This document shows, one piece after another, positions 51,157 to 63,140 of a stretch of 64,000 bases of DNA (positions within the stretch are counted from its first letter, which is position 1; each line of letters begins with the position of its first letter). The stretch spans positions 61,539-125,538 of the forward strand of contig NZ_JAATUR010000006.1 in NCBI RefSeq assembly GCF_011881725.1, given 5' to 3'. The notes beneath the pieces are model-generated. The model made no database searches. It saw only the letters and a list, made by a program, of their open reading frames with translations, and was not told the DNA's origin. The stretch comes from Escherichia coli (GTDB lineage Bacteria; Pseudomonadota; Gammaproteobacteria; Enterobacterales; Enterobacteriaceae). The position numbers were made by a program, and so were the translations under genes.

Positions 51157-52344
51157 ATGAATGATGTAAACGTCGGGAAAGGTAATTCTCGTCACGCATT
51201 TGTTTTTACAGGCAAAGGTGGTGAGTATTTTCTTATTTGTCTTGTGAATTTCTTACTGACAATAATTACTCTGGGGATATATGGACCGTGGGCATTGGTA
51301 AAATGTCGTCGTTATATTTATCAACATGTAACACTTAATGGGCAACCATTTAGTTATAAAGGAACAGGTGGTGCCATTTTCGTTAGCATGTTACTTATTA
51401 TGGTCGTTTATTTCTTGAGTATTTCTTGTTTTGCAGGCCAACACTTTGCTCTTGGTTTACTCATGTTCGCTCTCTTGATCTGCGGTATTCCTTGCATGGC
51501 AGTGAAGAGCCTGCAGTATCAGGCGAACATGACCTCACTGAATGGCATTCGCTTTGGCTTTAACTGCTCTATGCTCCGTGCATGGTGGGTTATGCTAGGA
51601 CTGCCTGTTCTGCTGGCGTTAGTTTTTTGGTTTGCACTGTATCTTATTGCGCAAGTGACGACATCGACAGGAGGGTTATTCTTTAACTTAGTCGCGTTAA
51701 GTTTGCTTTCTGCCATCGGGCTGGGTGTTGTCCATGGTATAACCTATAGTAAATGGATGCCATTGCTGGGTAACAATGCAAATTTTGGCATTCATCAGTT
51801 TTCTATTCAGGTAAGCGTAAAAGAATGCATTAAAGGATGTACGCTCGCCATATTAACCATGGTTCCTTTCATCATTGTGATTGGTATTATGATTGCGCCA
51901 GTATTCCAACAATTCGTGCTAATGGGCATGCTGGGGCGGACTAATGAAGGCAGCGAGCTTGTATTGCAATATTACCCGCAGATTATGGCGTCCTACTTCC
52001 TCTATTTTGTCGCGATTCTTGTATTTGCCAGTTATCTCTATGTTACGTTACGCAGTCTGTTTCTGAATAATCTGACCCTGGCAAATGGGACAATTCGTTT
52101 CCATTCTTCGGTTACCACGTTCGGTATGCTTCTGCGCATGTTTGCGGTATTAATGGGTACTTCGATCAGCTGTGGTCTGGCTTATCCCTGGTTGAAAATG
52201 TGGATGGTTAGCTGGATTGCCAACAATACCCATGTTCAAGGTGACCTTGATTCGCTGGAGTTAACCAATGATGACAAACCGCAGGATAGCGGTCCGTTAA
52301 TGTGGATATCTCGCGGTATTATGCCGTATGTTCCGTTTATCTAA
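51157..52344 (+). CDS. yjgN: DUF898 inner-membrane protein YjgN
   Basis: The 395-residue protein begins with the DUF898 motif FTGKGGEYFLICLVN and has about eight to ten hydrophobic segments (for example near 25-45, 65-90, 95-110, 130-155, 160-185, 215-245, 275-300, 320-345). It has the family's YxxxTxG-like small repeats (GPWALVKCRRY). Function is unknown. The upstream region is AT-rich and the Shine-Dalgarno (TAGGGATATG) is weak. A perfect palindrome terminator follows at 52351-52372. Confidence 0.9.
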   Translation: MNDVNVGKGNSRHAFVFTGKGGEYFLICLVNFLLTIITLGIYGPWALVKCRRYIYQHVTLNGQPFSYKGTGGAIFVSMLLIMVVYFLSISCFAGQHFALGLLMFALLICGIPCMAVKSLQYQANMTSLNGIRFGFNCSMLRAWWVMLGLPVLLALVFWFALYLIAQVTTSTGGLFFNLVALSLLSAIGLGVVHGITYSKWMPLLGNNANFGIHQFSIQVSVKECIKGCTLAILTMVPFIIVIGIMIAPVFQQFVLMGMLGRTNEGSELVLQYYPQIMASYFLYFVAILVFASYLYVTLRSLFLNNLTLANGTIRFHSSVTTFGMLLRMFAVLMGTSISCGLAYPWLKMWMVSWIANNTHVQGDLDSLELTNDDKPQDSGPLMWISRGIMPYVPFI

Positions 52345-52350
52345 GTAAAA

Positions 52351-52376
52351 AGGCCGGAGCATGCTCCGGCCTTCGT
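52351..52376. terminator. Bidirectional terminator between yjgN and valS
   Basis: A perfect 22-bp palindrome (AGGCCGGAGCA and its complement, 52351-52372) is flanked by A-rich and T-rich tails on both sides, so it can end both convergent transcripts. Confidence 0.88.
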
Positions 52377-52393
52377 TTTCTTCACTGTATCGA

Positions 52394-55249
52394 TTACAGC
52401 GCGGCGATCACCGCCTGCTGCTCAATCAGTTTCGCTTTCGCTTCTGCATAACCTTCCAGCTTCTCACGCTCTTTCGCGATGACCGCTTCCGGTGCGCGGG
52501 CTACAAAACCTTCATTCGCCAGCTTATTCTCGATACGGCTGATTTCACCTTCAATCTTCGCCACTTCTTTCGCCAGACGCGCCAGTTCATCTTCTTTATT
52601 GATGAGACCCGCCATCGGGATCAGCAGTTCAGCACCGTCGATGATCTTAGTAACGGAAACCGGACCTTTGTCATCAGCAGGCAGTACGGTGATGCTTTCC
52701 AGACGCGCCAGCGTTTGCAGGAAGCCACGGTTTTCGTTCACGCGACGCTCTGCATCAGCACTGCAACCACGCAGCAGCAGCTCCAGCGGTTTACCCGGCG
52801 CGATGTTCATTTCCGCACGGATGTTACGTACTGCAACGATCGCCTGTTTCAGCCACTCGGTGTCGGCCAGTGCGACTTCATCGACCTGAGACGCATCGTA
52901 CTGCGGGAACGGTTGCAGCATGATGGTGTCAGCGGTGATGCCGCAAAGCACTTTCACACGCTGCCAGATGGTTTCGGTGATGAATGGAATAATCGGATGC
53001 GCGAGGCGCAGCAGACCTTCCAGTACAGTCACCAGCGTATGGCGAGTACCGCGCAGTTCGGCTTCTGTTCCACCGTTCATTACCGGCTTGGTCAGCTCCA
53101 GATACCAGTCACAGAACTGGTTCCAGGTGAATTCATACAGAATGCCTGCGGCAATATCGAAGCGGAAGCTATCCAGTGCTTCGCGGTACGCTTTGATAGT
53201 CTGGTTGAACTCCGCCAGAATCCAGCGGTCCGCCAGCGACAGCGTCATTTCGCCGCCGTTGAAGCCGCAATCCTGACCTTCCGTGTTCATCAGCACAAAG
53301 CGGCTGGCGTTCCAAAGCTTGTTACAGAAGTTACGGTAACCTTCCAGACGCTTCATATCCCAGTTGATGTCACGACCGGTAGAAGCCAGCGCCGCCAGGG
53401 TGAAGCGCAGCGCGTCAGTACCGTGCGGCTCAATACCGTTCGGGAACTGTTTCTCGGTGCGCTTACGGATTTTGTCCGCCAGCTGCGGCTGCATCATATT
53501 GCCGGTGCGTTTTTCCAGCAGTTCTGGCAGCGAAATACCGTCAACCATATCCAGCGGGTCAATTACGTTACCCTTGGATTTAGACATCTTCTGGCCTTCG
53601 TCATCACGAATCAGGCCGGTCATGTAAACGGTGTGGAACGGCACCTGCGGCTTGCCATTTTCATCTTTGATGAAGTGCATGGTCATCATGATCATGCGGG
53701 CAATCCAGAAGAAGATGATGTCGAAACCAGATACCATCACGCTGGTTGGGTGGAACTGACGCAGGGCGTCGGTGTTTTCCGGCCAGCCAAGGGTAGAGAA
53801 GGTCCACAGTGCGGAGGAGAACCAGGTGTCGAGAACGTCTTCATCCTGACGCAGGGCAACGTCGGCACCGAGGTTATTTTCCTGACGTACTTCGTCTTCG
53901 TTGCGGCCAACATAAACATTACCCGCTTCGTCGTACCATGCCGGGATACGGTGACCCCACCACAGCTGACGAGAGATACACCAGTCCTGAATATCGCGCA
54001 TCCAGGAGAAGTACATGTTTTCGTACTGTTTCGGTACGAACTGAATGTCACCGTTTTCAACCGCTTCAACCGCCGGTTTCGCCAGTACATCAGCACGTAC
54101 GTACCACTGGTCGGTCAGCATCGGTTCGATAACCACGCCGCCACGGTCGCCGTAAGGAACGGTCAGGTCGTGCGGTTTAATTTCTTCCAGCAGGCCGAGT
54201 GCGTCAACTGCAGCAACGACTGCTTTACGTGCAGCAAAACGCTCCAGTTTCTGGAACTCTGCCGGGATCTCGCTGGAGTAAACGTCAGATTCGTTACCTT
54301 TGGTATCGAACACCTGGGCGCTTTCACGGATATCACCGTCAAAGGTCAGGATGTTGATCATCGGCAGGGCGTGACGTTTACCGACTTCATAGTCGTTAAA
54401 GTCGTGCGCCGGGGTGATCTTCACGCAGCCGGTGCCTTTTTCCATATCGGCGTGTTCGTCGCCAACAATCGGAATACGACGGTTAACCAGCGGCAGAATG
54501 ACATATTTGCCAATCAGATCTTTATAACGCGGATCTTCCGGGTTAACGGCCACGCCGGTGTCGCCCAGCAGGGTTTCCGGACGAGTGGTCGCAACTACCA
54601 GATAATCTTTACCGTCTGCGGTTTTCGCGCCGTCAGCCAGTGGATAGCGGATGTGCCACATCGAACCTTTCGATTCGCGGTTTTCCACTTCCAGGTCAGA
54701 GATAGCGGTACGCAGTTTCGGATCCCAGTTTACCAGGCGCTTGCCACGGTAAATCAGGTCTTCTTTATACAGACGAACGAAAACTTCTTTCACCGCATTG
54801 GACAGGCCTTCGTCCATAGTGAAGCGTTCACGCTCCCAGTCTACGGAGTTGCCGAGACGACGCATCTGACGGGTAATGGTGCCGCCGGATTCCGCTTTCC
54901 ATTCCCAGATTTTGTCGATGAAGGCTTCGCGGCCATAGTCGTGACGGGTTTTACCTTCTTCTGCGGCAATCTTGCGCTCAACGACCATCTGGGTAGCGAT
55001 CCCGGCGTGGTCAGTACCGACCTGCCACAGGGTGTTTTTACCCTGCATGCGCTGATAGCGGATCATGGTATCCATGATGGTTTGCTGGAAGGCGTGACCC
55101 ATATGCAAACTGCCGGTGACGTTCGGCGGCGGGATCATGATGCAGAAACTTTCCTGGCTTTCATCGCCATTAGGCTTAAAGTAGCCCTGCTTTTCCCAGT
55201 GCTCGTAAAGCGGCTGTTCGATATCTTGTGGGTTGTATGTCTTTTCCAT
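52394..55249 (-). CDS. valS: Valyl-tRNA synthetase
   Basis: The 951-residue class Ia synthetase charges tRNA-Val. The HIGH motif is HMGH at residues 49-52 after [10 protein letters not shown]. The KMSKS loop is present ([15 protein letters not shown]), the editing domain occupies about 190-330, and the C-terminus is a coiled coil ([22 protein letters not shown], about 885-951). The start is one base inside the holC stop (55249), so translation is coupled. It is the last gene of pepA-holC-valS. Confidence 0.98.
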   Translation of the reverse strand: MEKTYNPQDIEQPLYEHWEKQGYFKPNGDESQESFCIMIPPPNVTGSLHMGHAFQQTIMDTMIRYQRMQGKNTLWQVGTDHAGIATQMVVERKIAAEEGKTRHDYGREAFIDKIWEWKAESGGTITRQMRRLGNSVDWERERFTMDEGLSNAVKEVFVRLYKEDLIYRGKRLVNWDPKLRTAISDLEVENRESKGSMWHIRYPLADGAKTADGKDYLVVATTRPETLLGDTGVAVNPEDPRYKDLIGKYVILPLVNRRIPIVGDEHADMEKGTGCVKITPAHDFNDYEVGKRHALPMINILTFDGDIRESAQVFDTKGNESDVYSSEIPAEFQKLERFAARKAVVAAVDALGLLEEIKPHDLTVPYGDRGGVVIEPMLTDQWYVRADVLAKPAVEAVENGDIQFVPKQYENMYFSWMRDIQDWCISRQLWWGHRIPAWYDEAGNVYVGRNEDEVRQENNLGADVALRQDEDVLDTWFSSALWTFSTLGWPENTDALRQFHPTSVMVSGFDIIFFWIARMIMMTMHFIKDENGKPQVPFHTVYMTGLIRDDEGQKMSKSKGNVIDPLDMVDGISLPELLEKRTGNMMQPQLADKIRKRTEKQFPNGIEPHGTDALRFTLAALASTGRDINWDMKRLEGYRNFCNKLWNASRFVLMNTEGQDCGFNGGEMTLSLADRWILAEFNQTIKAYREALDSFRFDIAAGILYEFTWNQFCDWYLELTKPVMNGGTEAELRGTRHTLVTVLEGLLRLAHPIIPFITETIWQRVKVLCGITADTIMLQPFPQYDASQVDEVALADTEWLKQAIVAVRNIRAEMNIAPGKPLELLLRGCSADAERRVNENRGFLQTLARLESITVLPADDKGPVSVTKIIDGAELLIPMAGLINKEDELARLAKEVAKIEGEISRIENKLANEGFVARAPEAVIAKEREKLEGYAEAKAKLIEQQAVIAAL

Positions 55250-55692
55250 TATTTCCAGGTTGCCGTATTCAGGTTGAAACCAGCCACGCGGTAGGCTTTA
55301 TAGCGTTCGCGCGCCAGTTGTTTCAGAGAATCTTCATAAGGAACGAAGTCTACCACTTCTGTGAAAGCGGTGGCAAAATCTGCAAAGCTTGTTCGCAGAC
55401 TAATCAATATATCGCGCGGGCTGCTGCTGCGTTTTTGCGGCCAGGCGATCTCCACCGGCGCACCGCCGCGCGGTCCTTCTCCCGCTAAATTATGCGGAAC
55501 AAAGCTTTCTGCCGGACGCGCCCACAGGGCTTCATCCAGCCGGTAAGCCTGCTTTTCATCTTCACAGGCGATGAGTACGCGCTTACCACTGCGCCAACGT
55601 TCTGCGGCAATTTCACACACCAGTTGCTCAACGGCGCTTAAGCCATCGATGGTTGTGTCATTGTCCAGAAGGTAGAACGTTGCGTTTTTCAT
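55249..55692 (-). CDS. holC: DNA polymerase III chi subunit HolC
   Basis: The 147-residue chi subunit bridges the clamp loader (through psi, HolD) to single-strand binding protein. It starts [17 protein letters not shown] at 55692; the longer frame to 55743 runs into repeat sequence. The TAA stop overlaps the valS ATG by one base. It follows pepA in the operon, across the BIME array. Sequence differs from my memory of K-12 by Ile for Val at about residue 15 and Pro for Arg near 93. Confidence 0.96.
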   Translation of the reverse strand: MKNATFYLLDNDTTIDGLSAVEQLVCEIAAERWRSGKRVLIACEDEKQAYRLDEALWARPAESFVPHNLAGEGPRGGAPVEIAWPQKRSSSPRDILISLRTSFADFATAFTEVVDFVPYEDSLKQLARERYKAYRVAGFNLNTATWK

Positions 55693-55744
55693 ATATGGGG
55701 CTTCTTGTGGTGGAATTAAATACGCATCAGGTATACACAACATT

Positions 55745-56146
<402 letters not shown>

Positions 56147-56147
56147 A

Positions 56148-57925
<1,778 letters not shown>

Positions 57926-59026
57926 GTGATAATCATAAGATATCTGGTGCGGGAGACGCTCAAAAGCCAGCTGGCGATACTCTTCATCTTGCTTTTGATC
58001 TTCTTCTGTCAAAAGTTAGTGAGGATCCTCGGCGCAGCGGTTGACGGCGATATTCCGGCGAATCTGGTGCTCTCCCTTCTCGGGTTGGGCGTGCCGGAAA
58101 TGGCGCAGCTTATCCTGCCATTAAGCCTGTTCCTCGGGCTGCTGATGACGCTGGGCAAACTGTATACCGAAAGTGAAATTACGGTCATGCATGCCTGCGG
58201 CCTGAGCAAAGCGGTTCTGGTGAAAGCAGCAATGATCCTTGCGGTGTTCACGGCAATTGTCGCGGCGGTTAACGTCATGTGGGCGGGACCGTGGTCATCG
58301 CGTCATCAGGATGAAGTGTTAGCAGAAGCGAAAGCGAATCCTGGCATGGCGGCGTTGGCGCAAGGGCAATTCCAGCAAGCGACTAATGGCAGCTCGGTGC
58401 TGTTCATCGAAAGCGTTGATGGTAGCGATTTCAAAGATGTGTTCCTCGCGCAAATTCGACCAAAAGGTAATGCACGTCCTTCCGTGGTGGTGGCCGATTC
58501 CGGACATTTAACCCAACTGCGCGACGGCTCTCAGGTCGTCACCCTCAACCAGGGAACGCGCTTCGAAGGTACCGCACTGTTACGTGATTTCCGCATTACT
58601 GACTTCCAGGATTATCAGGCGATCATTGGTCACCAGGCGGTGGCTCTGGATCCGAACGATACCGACCAGATGGACATGCGCACGTTGTGGAATACCGATA
58701 CCGATCGTGCCCGTGCGGAACTGAACTGGCGTATCACGCTGGTATTCACCGTGTTTATGATGGCGCTCATGGTTGTGCCTCTGAGCGTAGTTAACCCGCG
58801 TCAGGGACGCGTCCTGTCGATGCTGCCAGCTATGCTGCTGTATCTGCTTTTCTTCCTGATCCAGACCTCCCTGAAATCGAATGGCGGTAAAGGTAAGCTG
58901 GACCCGACGCTATGGATGTGGGCTGTTAACCTGATTTATCTGGCTTTGGCGATTATTCTCAACCTTTGGGACACAGTGCCGGTCCGCCGCCTGCGCGCCA
59001 GTTTTTCGCGTAAAGGAGCGGTGTGA
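57926..59026 (+). CDS. lptF: LPS export ABC transporter permease LptF
   Basis: The 366-residue inner-membrane permease has six helices (three near residues 10-110, three near 270-355) and a large periplasmic beta-jellyroll between them. With LptG and the ATPase LptB it extracts lipopolysaccharide from the inner membrane. It starts with GTG (MIIIRYLVRETLK). The stop TGA overlaps the lptG ATG by one base. Divergent from pepA. Confidence 0.97.
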   Translation: MIIIRYLVRETLKSQLAILFILLLIFFCQKLVRILGAAVDGDIPANLVLSLLGLGVPEMAQLILPLSLFLGLLMTLGKLYTESEITVMHACGLSKAVLVKAAMILAVFTAIVAAVNVMWAGPWSSRHQDEVLAEAKANPGMAALAQGQFQQATNGSSVLFIESVDGSDFKDVFLAQIRPKGNARPSVVVADSGHLTQLRDGSQVVTLNQGTRFEGTALLRDFRITDFQDYQAIIGHQAVALDPNDTDQMDMRTLWNTDTDRARAELNWRITLVFTVFMMALMVVPLSVVNPRQGRVLSMLPAMLLYLLFFLIQTSLKSNGGKGKLDPTLWMWAVNLIYLALAIILNLWDTVPVRRLRASFSRKGAV

Positions 59027-60108
59027 TGCAACCTTTTGGCGTACTTGACCGCTATATCGGTAAAACTATTTTTACCACCATCATGATGACGTTGTTCATG
59101 CTGGTGTCGCTCTCCGGCATTATCAAGTTTGTCGATCAGTTGAAAAAAGCCGGGCAGGGGAGTTACGACGCGTTAGGCGCAGGAATGTATACCCTGCTGA
59201 GCGTGCCGAAAGATGTGCAAATCTTCTTCCCGATGGCGGCCCTGCTGGGCGCGTTGCTCGGGCTGGGGATGCTGGCACAGCGCAGCGAACTGGTGGTAAT
59301 GCAGGCTTCTGGTTTTACCCGTATGCAGGTGGCGCTGTCGGTAATGAAAACCGCCATTCCGCTGGTTTTGTTGACGATGGCGATTGGCGAATGGGTCGCG
59401 CCGAAGGGCGAACAGATGGCGCGTAACTACCGTGCGCAGGCGATGTACGGCGGTTCTTTACTCTCTACCCAGCAAGGGTTATGGGCTAAAGATGGCAACA
59501 ACTTTGTTTATATCGAGCGAGTAAAAGGTGACGAAGAGTTAGGCGGTATCAGCATTTATGCCTTTAACGAGAATCGTCGTCTGCAATCCGTTCGTTACGC
59601 CGCTTCTGCGAAGTTTGACCCTGAACATAAAGTCTGGCGTCTGTCGCAGGTTGATGAATCTGACCTGACCAATCCCAAACAAATTACCGGCTCGCAGACC
59701 GTGAGCGGCACCTGGAAAACCAACCTCACGCCGGACAAGCTGGGCGTGGTGGCGCTGGATCCGGATGCGCTCTCCATCAGCGGTTTGCACAACTACGTGA
59801 AGTATCTGAAGTCGAGCGGTCAGGATGCCGGACGTTATCAGCTCAACATGTGGAGCAAAATCTTCCAGCCGCTTTCTGTGGCGGTGATGATGCTGATGGC
59901 GCTGTCGTTCATCTTCGGCCCACTGCGCAGCGTGCCGATGGGCGTGCGTGTGGTTACTGGTATCAGTTTTGGTTTTGTGTTTTACGTACTTGACCAGATC
60001 TTCGGCCCGCTGACGTTGGTTTACGGCATCCCGCCAATCATTGGCGCACTGTTGCCAAGCGCCAGCTTCTTCTTAATCAGCCTGTGGCTGTTAATGAGAA
60101 AATCGTAA
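59026..60108 (+). CDS. lptG: LPS export ABC transporter permease LptG
   Basis: The 360-residue partner of LptF has the same six-helix plus jellyroll layout. The motif VLDRYIGKTIF begins the first helix. I take the ATG at 59026, overlapping the lptF stop (TGATG), as in K-12; the GTG at 59023 would add one residue. It is essential. A hairpin terminator follows at 60123-60148. Confidence 0.97.
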   Translation: MQPFGVLDRYIGKTIFTTIMMTLFMLVSLSGIIKFVDQLKKAGQGSYDALGAGMYTLLSVPKDVQIFFPMAALLGALLGLGMLAQRSELVVMQASGFTRMQVALSVMKTAIPLVLLTMAIGEWVAPKGEQMARNYRAQAMYGGSLLSTQQGLWAKDGNNFVYIERVKGDEELGGISIYAFNENRRLQSVRYAASAKFDPEHKVWRLSQVDESDLTNPKQITGSQTVSGTWKTNLTPDKLGVVALDPDALSISGLHNYVKYLKSSGQDAGRYQLNMWSKIFQPLSVAVMMLMALSFIFGPLRSVPMGVRVVTGISFGFVFYVLDQIFGPLTLVYGIPPIIGALLPSASFFLISLWLLMRKS

Positions 60109-60122
60109 TCTGGCGAGTGAAT

Positions 60123-60148
60123 AAAGGGAGCTAAAGCTCCCTTTATTA
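60123..60148 (+). terminator. Terminator of lptFG
   Basis: AAAGGGAGC (60123-60131) and GCTCCCTTT (60136-60144) pair around TAAA, followed by ATTATTGTT. Confidence 0.85.
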
Positions 60149-60174
60149 TTGTTAGCAAAGTGCGCTTTATTCAT

Positions 60175-60234
60175 GCCAGATAAGACGCGTCAGTGACGTA
60201 GGTCTGATAAGACGCGCTACCGTCGCATCAGGCA
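60175..60234. repeat. REP element downstream of lptG
   Basis: GCCAGATAAGACGCGTC... and TCTGATAAGACGCGC...GTCGCATCAGGCA are two REP-like units. They lie between the convergent lptG and yjgR. Confidence 0.8.
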
Positions 60235-60253
60235 AAGACAAAACGCACCAGGC

Positions 60254-61747
60254 TTACCTTCTTCTCCCCCCGAGCAAACTCCCCAGCACACCGCGTACAA
60301 TCTGATTCGTCACCTGGCGGGCGGCACTTTTTGCCATCGTCTGCACCACCCCATCTTTCTTCCCGCCGCGTGGTCCGGTAGTACCAAACAAAATATCCTT
60401 CAACCCACCCAGAATACTGTCATCTTCATTCCCTTTGGCCGGAGGGTTATTTTGCTGCTCGGTGTTGGCCTGTACGCCTTTTTGTAGCATCTCATAGGCG
60501 GACTCGCGGTCCACGTCATCTTCATACTTGCCATATACTGGGGAGTGATTAATCAAGCCATTACGCTCATCTTCTGTCACTGGCCCCATCCGTGAACAAG
60601 GCGCGATCACCATCGCACGCTCTACCACAGAAGGGCTTCCTTTCGCATCCAGAAAAGAGATCAACGCTTCGCCGGTTCCTAGTTCCTGAATCGCTTTTTC
60701 CGTATCAAATGCAGGATTGGGTCGCATGGTTTGCGCTGCCGTCTTCACCGCTTTCTGGTCTTTCGGTGTAAAGGCGCGCAGAGCGTGCTGGACGCGATTT
60801 CCCAACTGTCCAAGCACGTTGTCCGGGATATCAGAAGGGTTTTGAGAAACAAACCAGACGCCCACGCCTTTTGAACGAATAAGCCTTATTACCTGTTCAA
60901 TCTTATCCAGCAACACCTGCGGCGCATCGTTAAACAACAGATGCGCTTCATCGAAGAAAAATACCAGTTTCGGTTTTTCCAAATCGCCCGCTTCCGGCAA
61001 TTGTTCATACAACTCTGAAAGCATCCACAACAGGCTGGCTGCGTACAGTTTTGGCATCTGGTAGAGTTTTTCGGCGCTAAGGATATTGATAACACCCTTA
61101 CCGTTGGCATCGGTACGCATCCAGTCTTTGATATCCAGCATCGGCTCGCCAAAGAAGTGCGTCGCCCCTTGCTGCTCCAGCGTAAGTAATCCGCGCTGGA
61201 TGGCGCCAACCGATGCGCTACTGATATTACCGTACTGATTCTGGAATGATTTGGCGTTATCACCGATGTATTGGGTAATCGCCCGCAAATCTTTAAAGTC
61301 GAGAAGCAACAATCCCTGATCGTCAGCAATACGGAAAATGATATTCAGCACGCCAGATTGCACATCGTTGAGATTCAACAACCGCGCCAGCAACAACGGC
61401 CCGAGATCGGATACCGTTGCCCGCACTGGATGACCTTTCTCACCAAAAATATCCCATACCACCACTGGATTCGCATGTGGTTGCCAGTCGTTGACGCCGA
61501 TATTTTTCAACCGAGCGAGCAGTTTTTCCGAGGCAGTACCTTCTGCCGCAACCCCGGTCAAATCGCCTTTTACATCGGCCATAAACACCGGAACGCCGAT
61601 TTCTGACAGAGATTCCGCCAGTTTTTGCAGCGTGACAGTTTTACCTGTCCCCGTTGCGCCAGTAATCAGTCCGTGACGGTTAGCCATTGCGGGCAGTAAA
61701 AACAGTTCTGTGTCCGGCGTGCGGGCAATTAAACGTGGTTCGCTCAT
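60254..61747 (-). CDS. yjgR: HerA/DUF853-type ATPase YjgR
   Basis: The 497-residue P-loop protein has Walker A GATGTGKT at residues 30-37 and Walker [13 protein letters not shown] near 253-264. The DUF853 family relates to HerA/FtsK helicases and to bacterial DNA-translocating ATPases; no function is proven. The C-terminus is Lys/Gly-rich. The start is [16 protein letters not shown] at 61747 with GAGGAAATCTC upstream; the frame to 61804 is an extension. K-12 YjgR is three residues longer near the end as I recall. Downstream genes known in K-12 (idn operon) are absent. Confidence 0.93.
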   Translation of the reverse strand: MSEPRLIARTPDTELFLLPAMANRHGLITGATGTGKTVTLQKLAESLSEIGVPVFMADVKGDLTGVAAEGTASEKLLARLKNIGVNDWQPHANPVVVWDIFGEKGHPVRATVSDLGPLLLARLLNLNDVQSGVLNIIFRIADDQGLLLLDFKDLRAITQYIGDNAKSFQNQYGNISSASVGAIQRGLLTLEQQGATHFFGEPMLDIKDWMRTDANGKGVINILSAEKLYQMPKLYAASLLWMLSELYEQLPEAGDLEKPKLVFFFDEAHLLFNDAPQVLLDKIEQVIRLIRSKGVGVWFVSQNPSDIPDNVLGQLGNRVQHALRAFTPKDQKAVKTAAQTMRPNPAFDTEKAIQELGTGEALISFLDAKGSPSVVERAMVIAPCSRMGPVTEDERNGLINHSPVYGKYEDDVDRESAYEMLQKGVQANTEQQNNPPAKGNEDDSILGGLKDILFGTTGPRGGKKDGVVQTMAKSAARQVTNQIVRGVLGSLLGGRRR

Positions 61748-61849
61748 GAGATTTCCTCCAGTTCCCTGCCTGGAGTATAGACACGGTTGAGTTCTTTTCA
61801 CCACTAAATTCAGCCGATTGCGAGATATCTTAAAGGCCTGTCAGAGTCG

Positions 61850-62072
61850 CCCAGGAATTCATAATTGTTGGCACCGCACCTTGCCAGAAGTTGACCTGAT
61901 TACCGCTAATACAAGCGTCACTGTGACTACAGCTACGCGCCGTCCGTTGATCTGGTTGCAAGCCTTTATCCTGCGCGGCGCTACCCAAGGCAACCATGCG
62001 GCCAACCACTTCATGTCCGGTAACCAGCGGATATTGCGAAAATCCCTATACGTTATCGATCCTCGACATGTT
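61850..62072 (-). pseudogene. Remnant of the zinc alcohol/aldehyde dehydrogenase gene ahr (yjgB)
   Basis: Translating the minus strand from about 62072 gives residues similar to the middle of Ahr: [20 protein letters not shown], then [30 protein letters not shown] and QGAVPTIMN. An in-frame stop (TAG) precedes GFSQYPL, five residues of the family's VGIGW block are missing, and the metal-site cysteine context has changed. Both ends of the gene are gone: sequence before MSRIDN and after PTIMN is unrelated. It stands right upstream of leuX, where ahr sits in K-12 (recall). Confidence 0.75.
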
Positions 62073-62207
62073 TTTGTCCTGCTCTGGTGTTGTCCGGGAA
62101 GTGAAGAGCATGACAGGGCGGGCTGCCTGGAGTGTGACAAAGGTTACATATCGCTGAAGACAATGCTGAATTTTTCAGCACTTAGCGAGGTGGGAGCAAG
62201 CTGACGC

Positions 62208-62235
62208 TTGCATGGTGGCGTGCGACAGGTATAAT
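62208..62235 (+). promoter_or_regulatory. leuX promoter
   Basis: TTGCAT (62208-62213) and TATAAT (62230-62235) are separated by 16 bp, and the tRNA begins 30 bp further. A GC-rich stretch precedes the tRNA start. Confidence 0.75.
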
Positions 62236-62264
62236 CCACAACGTTTTCCGCATACCTCTTCAGT

Positions 62265-62349
62265 GCCGAAGTGGCGAAATCGGTAGACGCAGTTGATTCA
62301 AAATCAACCGTAGAAATACGTGCCGGTTCGAGTCCGGCCTTCGGCACCA
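62265..62349 (+). tRNA. leuX: tRNA-Leu (anticodon CAA)
   Basis: The 85-nt class II tRNA includes the encoded ACCA end. Acceptor arms GCCGAAG and CTTCGGC pair fully. The anticodon stem GTTGA/TCAAC holds loop TTCAAAA with anticodon CAA at 62299-62301. The variable arm is long as for leucine tRNAs, and GGTTCGAGTCC is the T-loop. The 3' half of leuX is the classic integration site for enterobacterial islands. It is supported by a promoter and terminator on both sides. Confidence 0.98.
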
Positions 62350-62365
62350 TACTGTATGCAAATCA

Positions 62366-62389
62366 AGTCGCTCAAGAGCGGCTTTTTTT
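62366..62389 (+). terminator. Terminator of leuX
   Basis: GTCGCTC (62367-62373) and GAGCGGC (62376-62382) pair with one G-U pair, followed by seven T residues. Confidence 0.8.
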
Positions 62390-62516
62390 GTGTCTGGGAT
62401 CCATCAGTTAACTATCTTTCTCGTTATTTTAACTCTCTCAGGGCCAACCAATTCCAACCCATAGCAAACGATAGATGTTGGTACAGGCGTTGGTATTTTC
62501 GGTTCGATAAAAATGA

Positions 62517-62759
62517 GTGAACAACTCCTTTTACCTGCTGGATGGGAAGACCATTCCCGATAACCGGCATGATGTCTCCATCCGGTTTATGGATTTTGTG
62601 CGCGATAATCCGCATCAGCAGATTTTCGAAGATGAGTTGTTCACTATTCGCTACTTTCAGAAGGGCAGTGGGCATATCACTTTCAAACGCCTGGAGCTGG
62701 TGGAGAAGATGAATGATATCGTGGCGAAGCACTTTCCGGGGATGTTACCTGCGAAATGA
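62517..62759 (+). pseudogene. C-terminal fragment of a DUF4942-like island protein
   Basis: From 62517 the frame reads NNSFYLLDGKTIPDNRHDV... and ends MNDIVAKHFPGMLPAK, 80 residues. This resembles the C-terminus of DUF4942 proteins carried by CP4-type islands, often near yeeV/cbtA-like toxin genes (recall). A TGA stop lies just before it and no upstream frame restores the N-terminal part, so it is a relic. It begins about 130 bp past the leuX terminator. Confidence 0.6.
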
Positions 62760-62810
62760 GATTGATGTTTTTATAAGCACCTCTATGCTAATATTAATAG
62801 GAGTTATTAA

Positions 62811-63083
62811 ATGTTATTAAACGAGGTAATCCCTATGGGTTCGCTTACTAAACAAACCATCAGCGCACAGATACCTATTGAATTGGCCGCTGCTGTTGAG
62901 AATCTGGCAATTGAGTTAGATCGTTCTAAAAGCTGGATTATTAAGGAAGCGTTGACCAGTATGCTGGCCGAAAGAGAACGGCGTCACCAGAGCATCCAGG
63001 CCGGTCTTGCGGATGTGGATGCCGGTCGCGTGGTGAGCCACTCGGACATGGTGGATTTTGCTAATCGCTTAAAGAAATCCTGA
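62811..63083 (+). CDS. CopG/ParD-type ribbon-helix-helix antitoxin
   Basis: The 90-residue protein has an N-terminal ribbon-helix-helix (TISAQIPIELAAAVENLAI, about 15-33) with SKSWIIKEALTSMLAER, and an acidic C-terminal half as antitoxins have. AGGAG lies seven bases before the ATG at 62811; the ATG at 62835 (MGSLTKQTISA) is an alternative start. The toxin reading frame begins 3 bp after the stop, the usual antitoxin-toxin order. The toxin is broken, so the antitoxin is an orphan here. Confidence 0.82.
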   Translation: MLLNEVIPMGSLTKQTISAQIPIELAAAVENLAIELDRSKSWIIKEALTSMLAERERRHQSIQAGLADVDAGRVVSHSDMVDFANRLKKS

Positions 63084-63086
63084 TAA

Positions 63087-63140
63087 ATGGAAATTTACTG
63101 GACGCTTAAAGCTCAGGATGACCTGGAACGTATCTACCAA
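63087..63140 (+). pseudogene. ParE/RelE-type toxin gene, first 18 codons only
   Basis: MEIYWTLKAQDDLERIYQ is the standard first strand and helix of ParE/RelE toxins (Trp and Ala-x-x-Asp-Leu pattern). After about 63140 the frame loses all similarity and enters the IS3-type orfB sequence. The toxin is therefore inactive. It follows the antitoxin by 3 bp. Confidence 0.8.

Noticed and set aside
52361..55294. A 977-codon open frame antisense to valS
   Set aside because: It mirrors valS codon for codon; its product has no family features, and the frame is open because GC-skewed codons of valS avoid stops in the antisense frame. valS is unquestionable.
61859..62140. A 93-codon minus-strand frame upstream of leuX
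   Set aside because: It reads a different frame from the ahr remnant, which explains the sequence better; it has no family resemblance.
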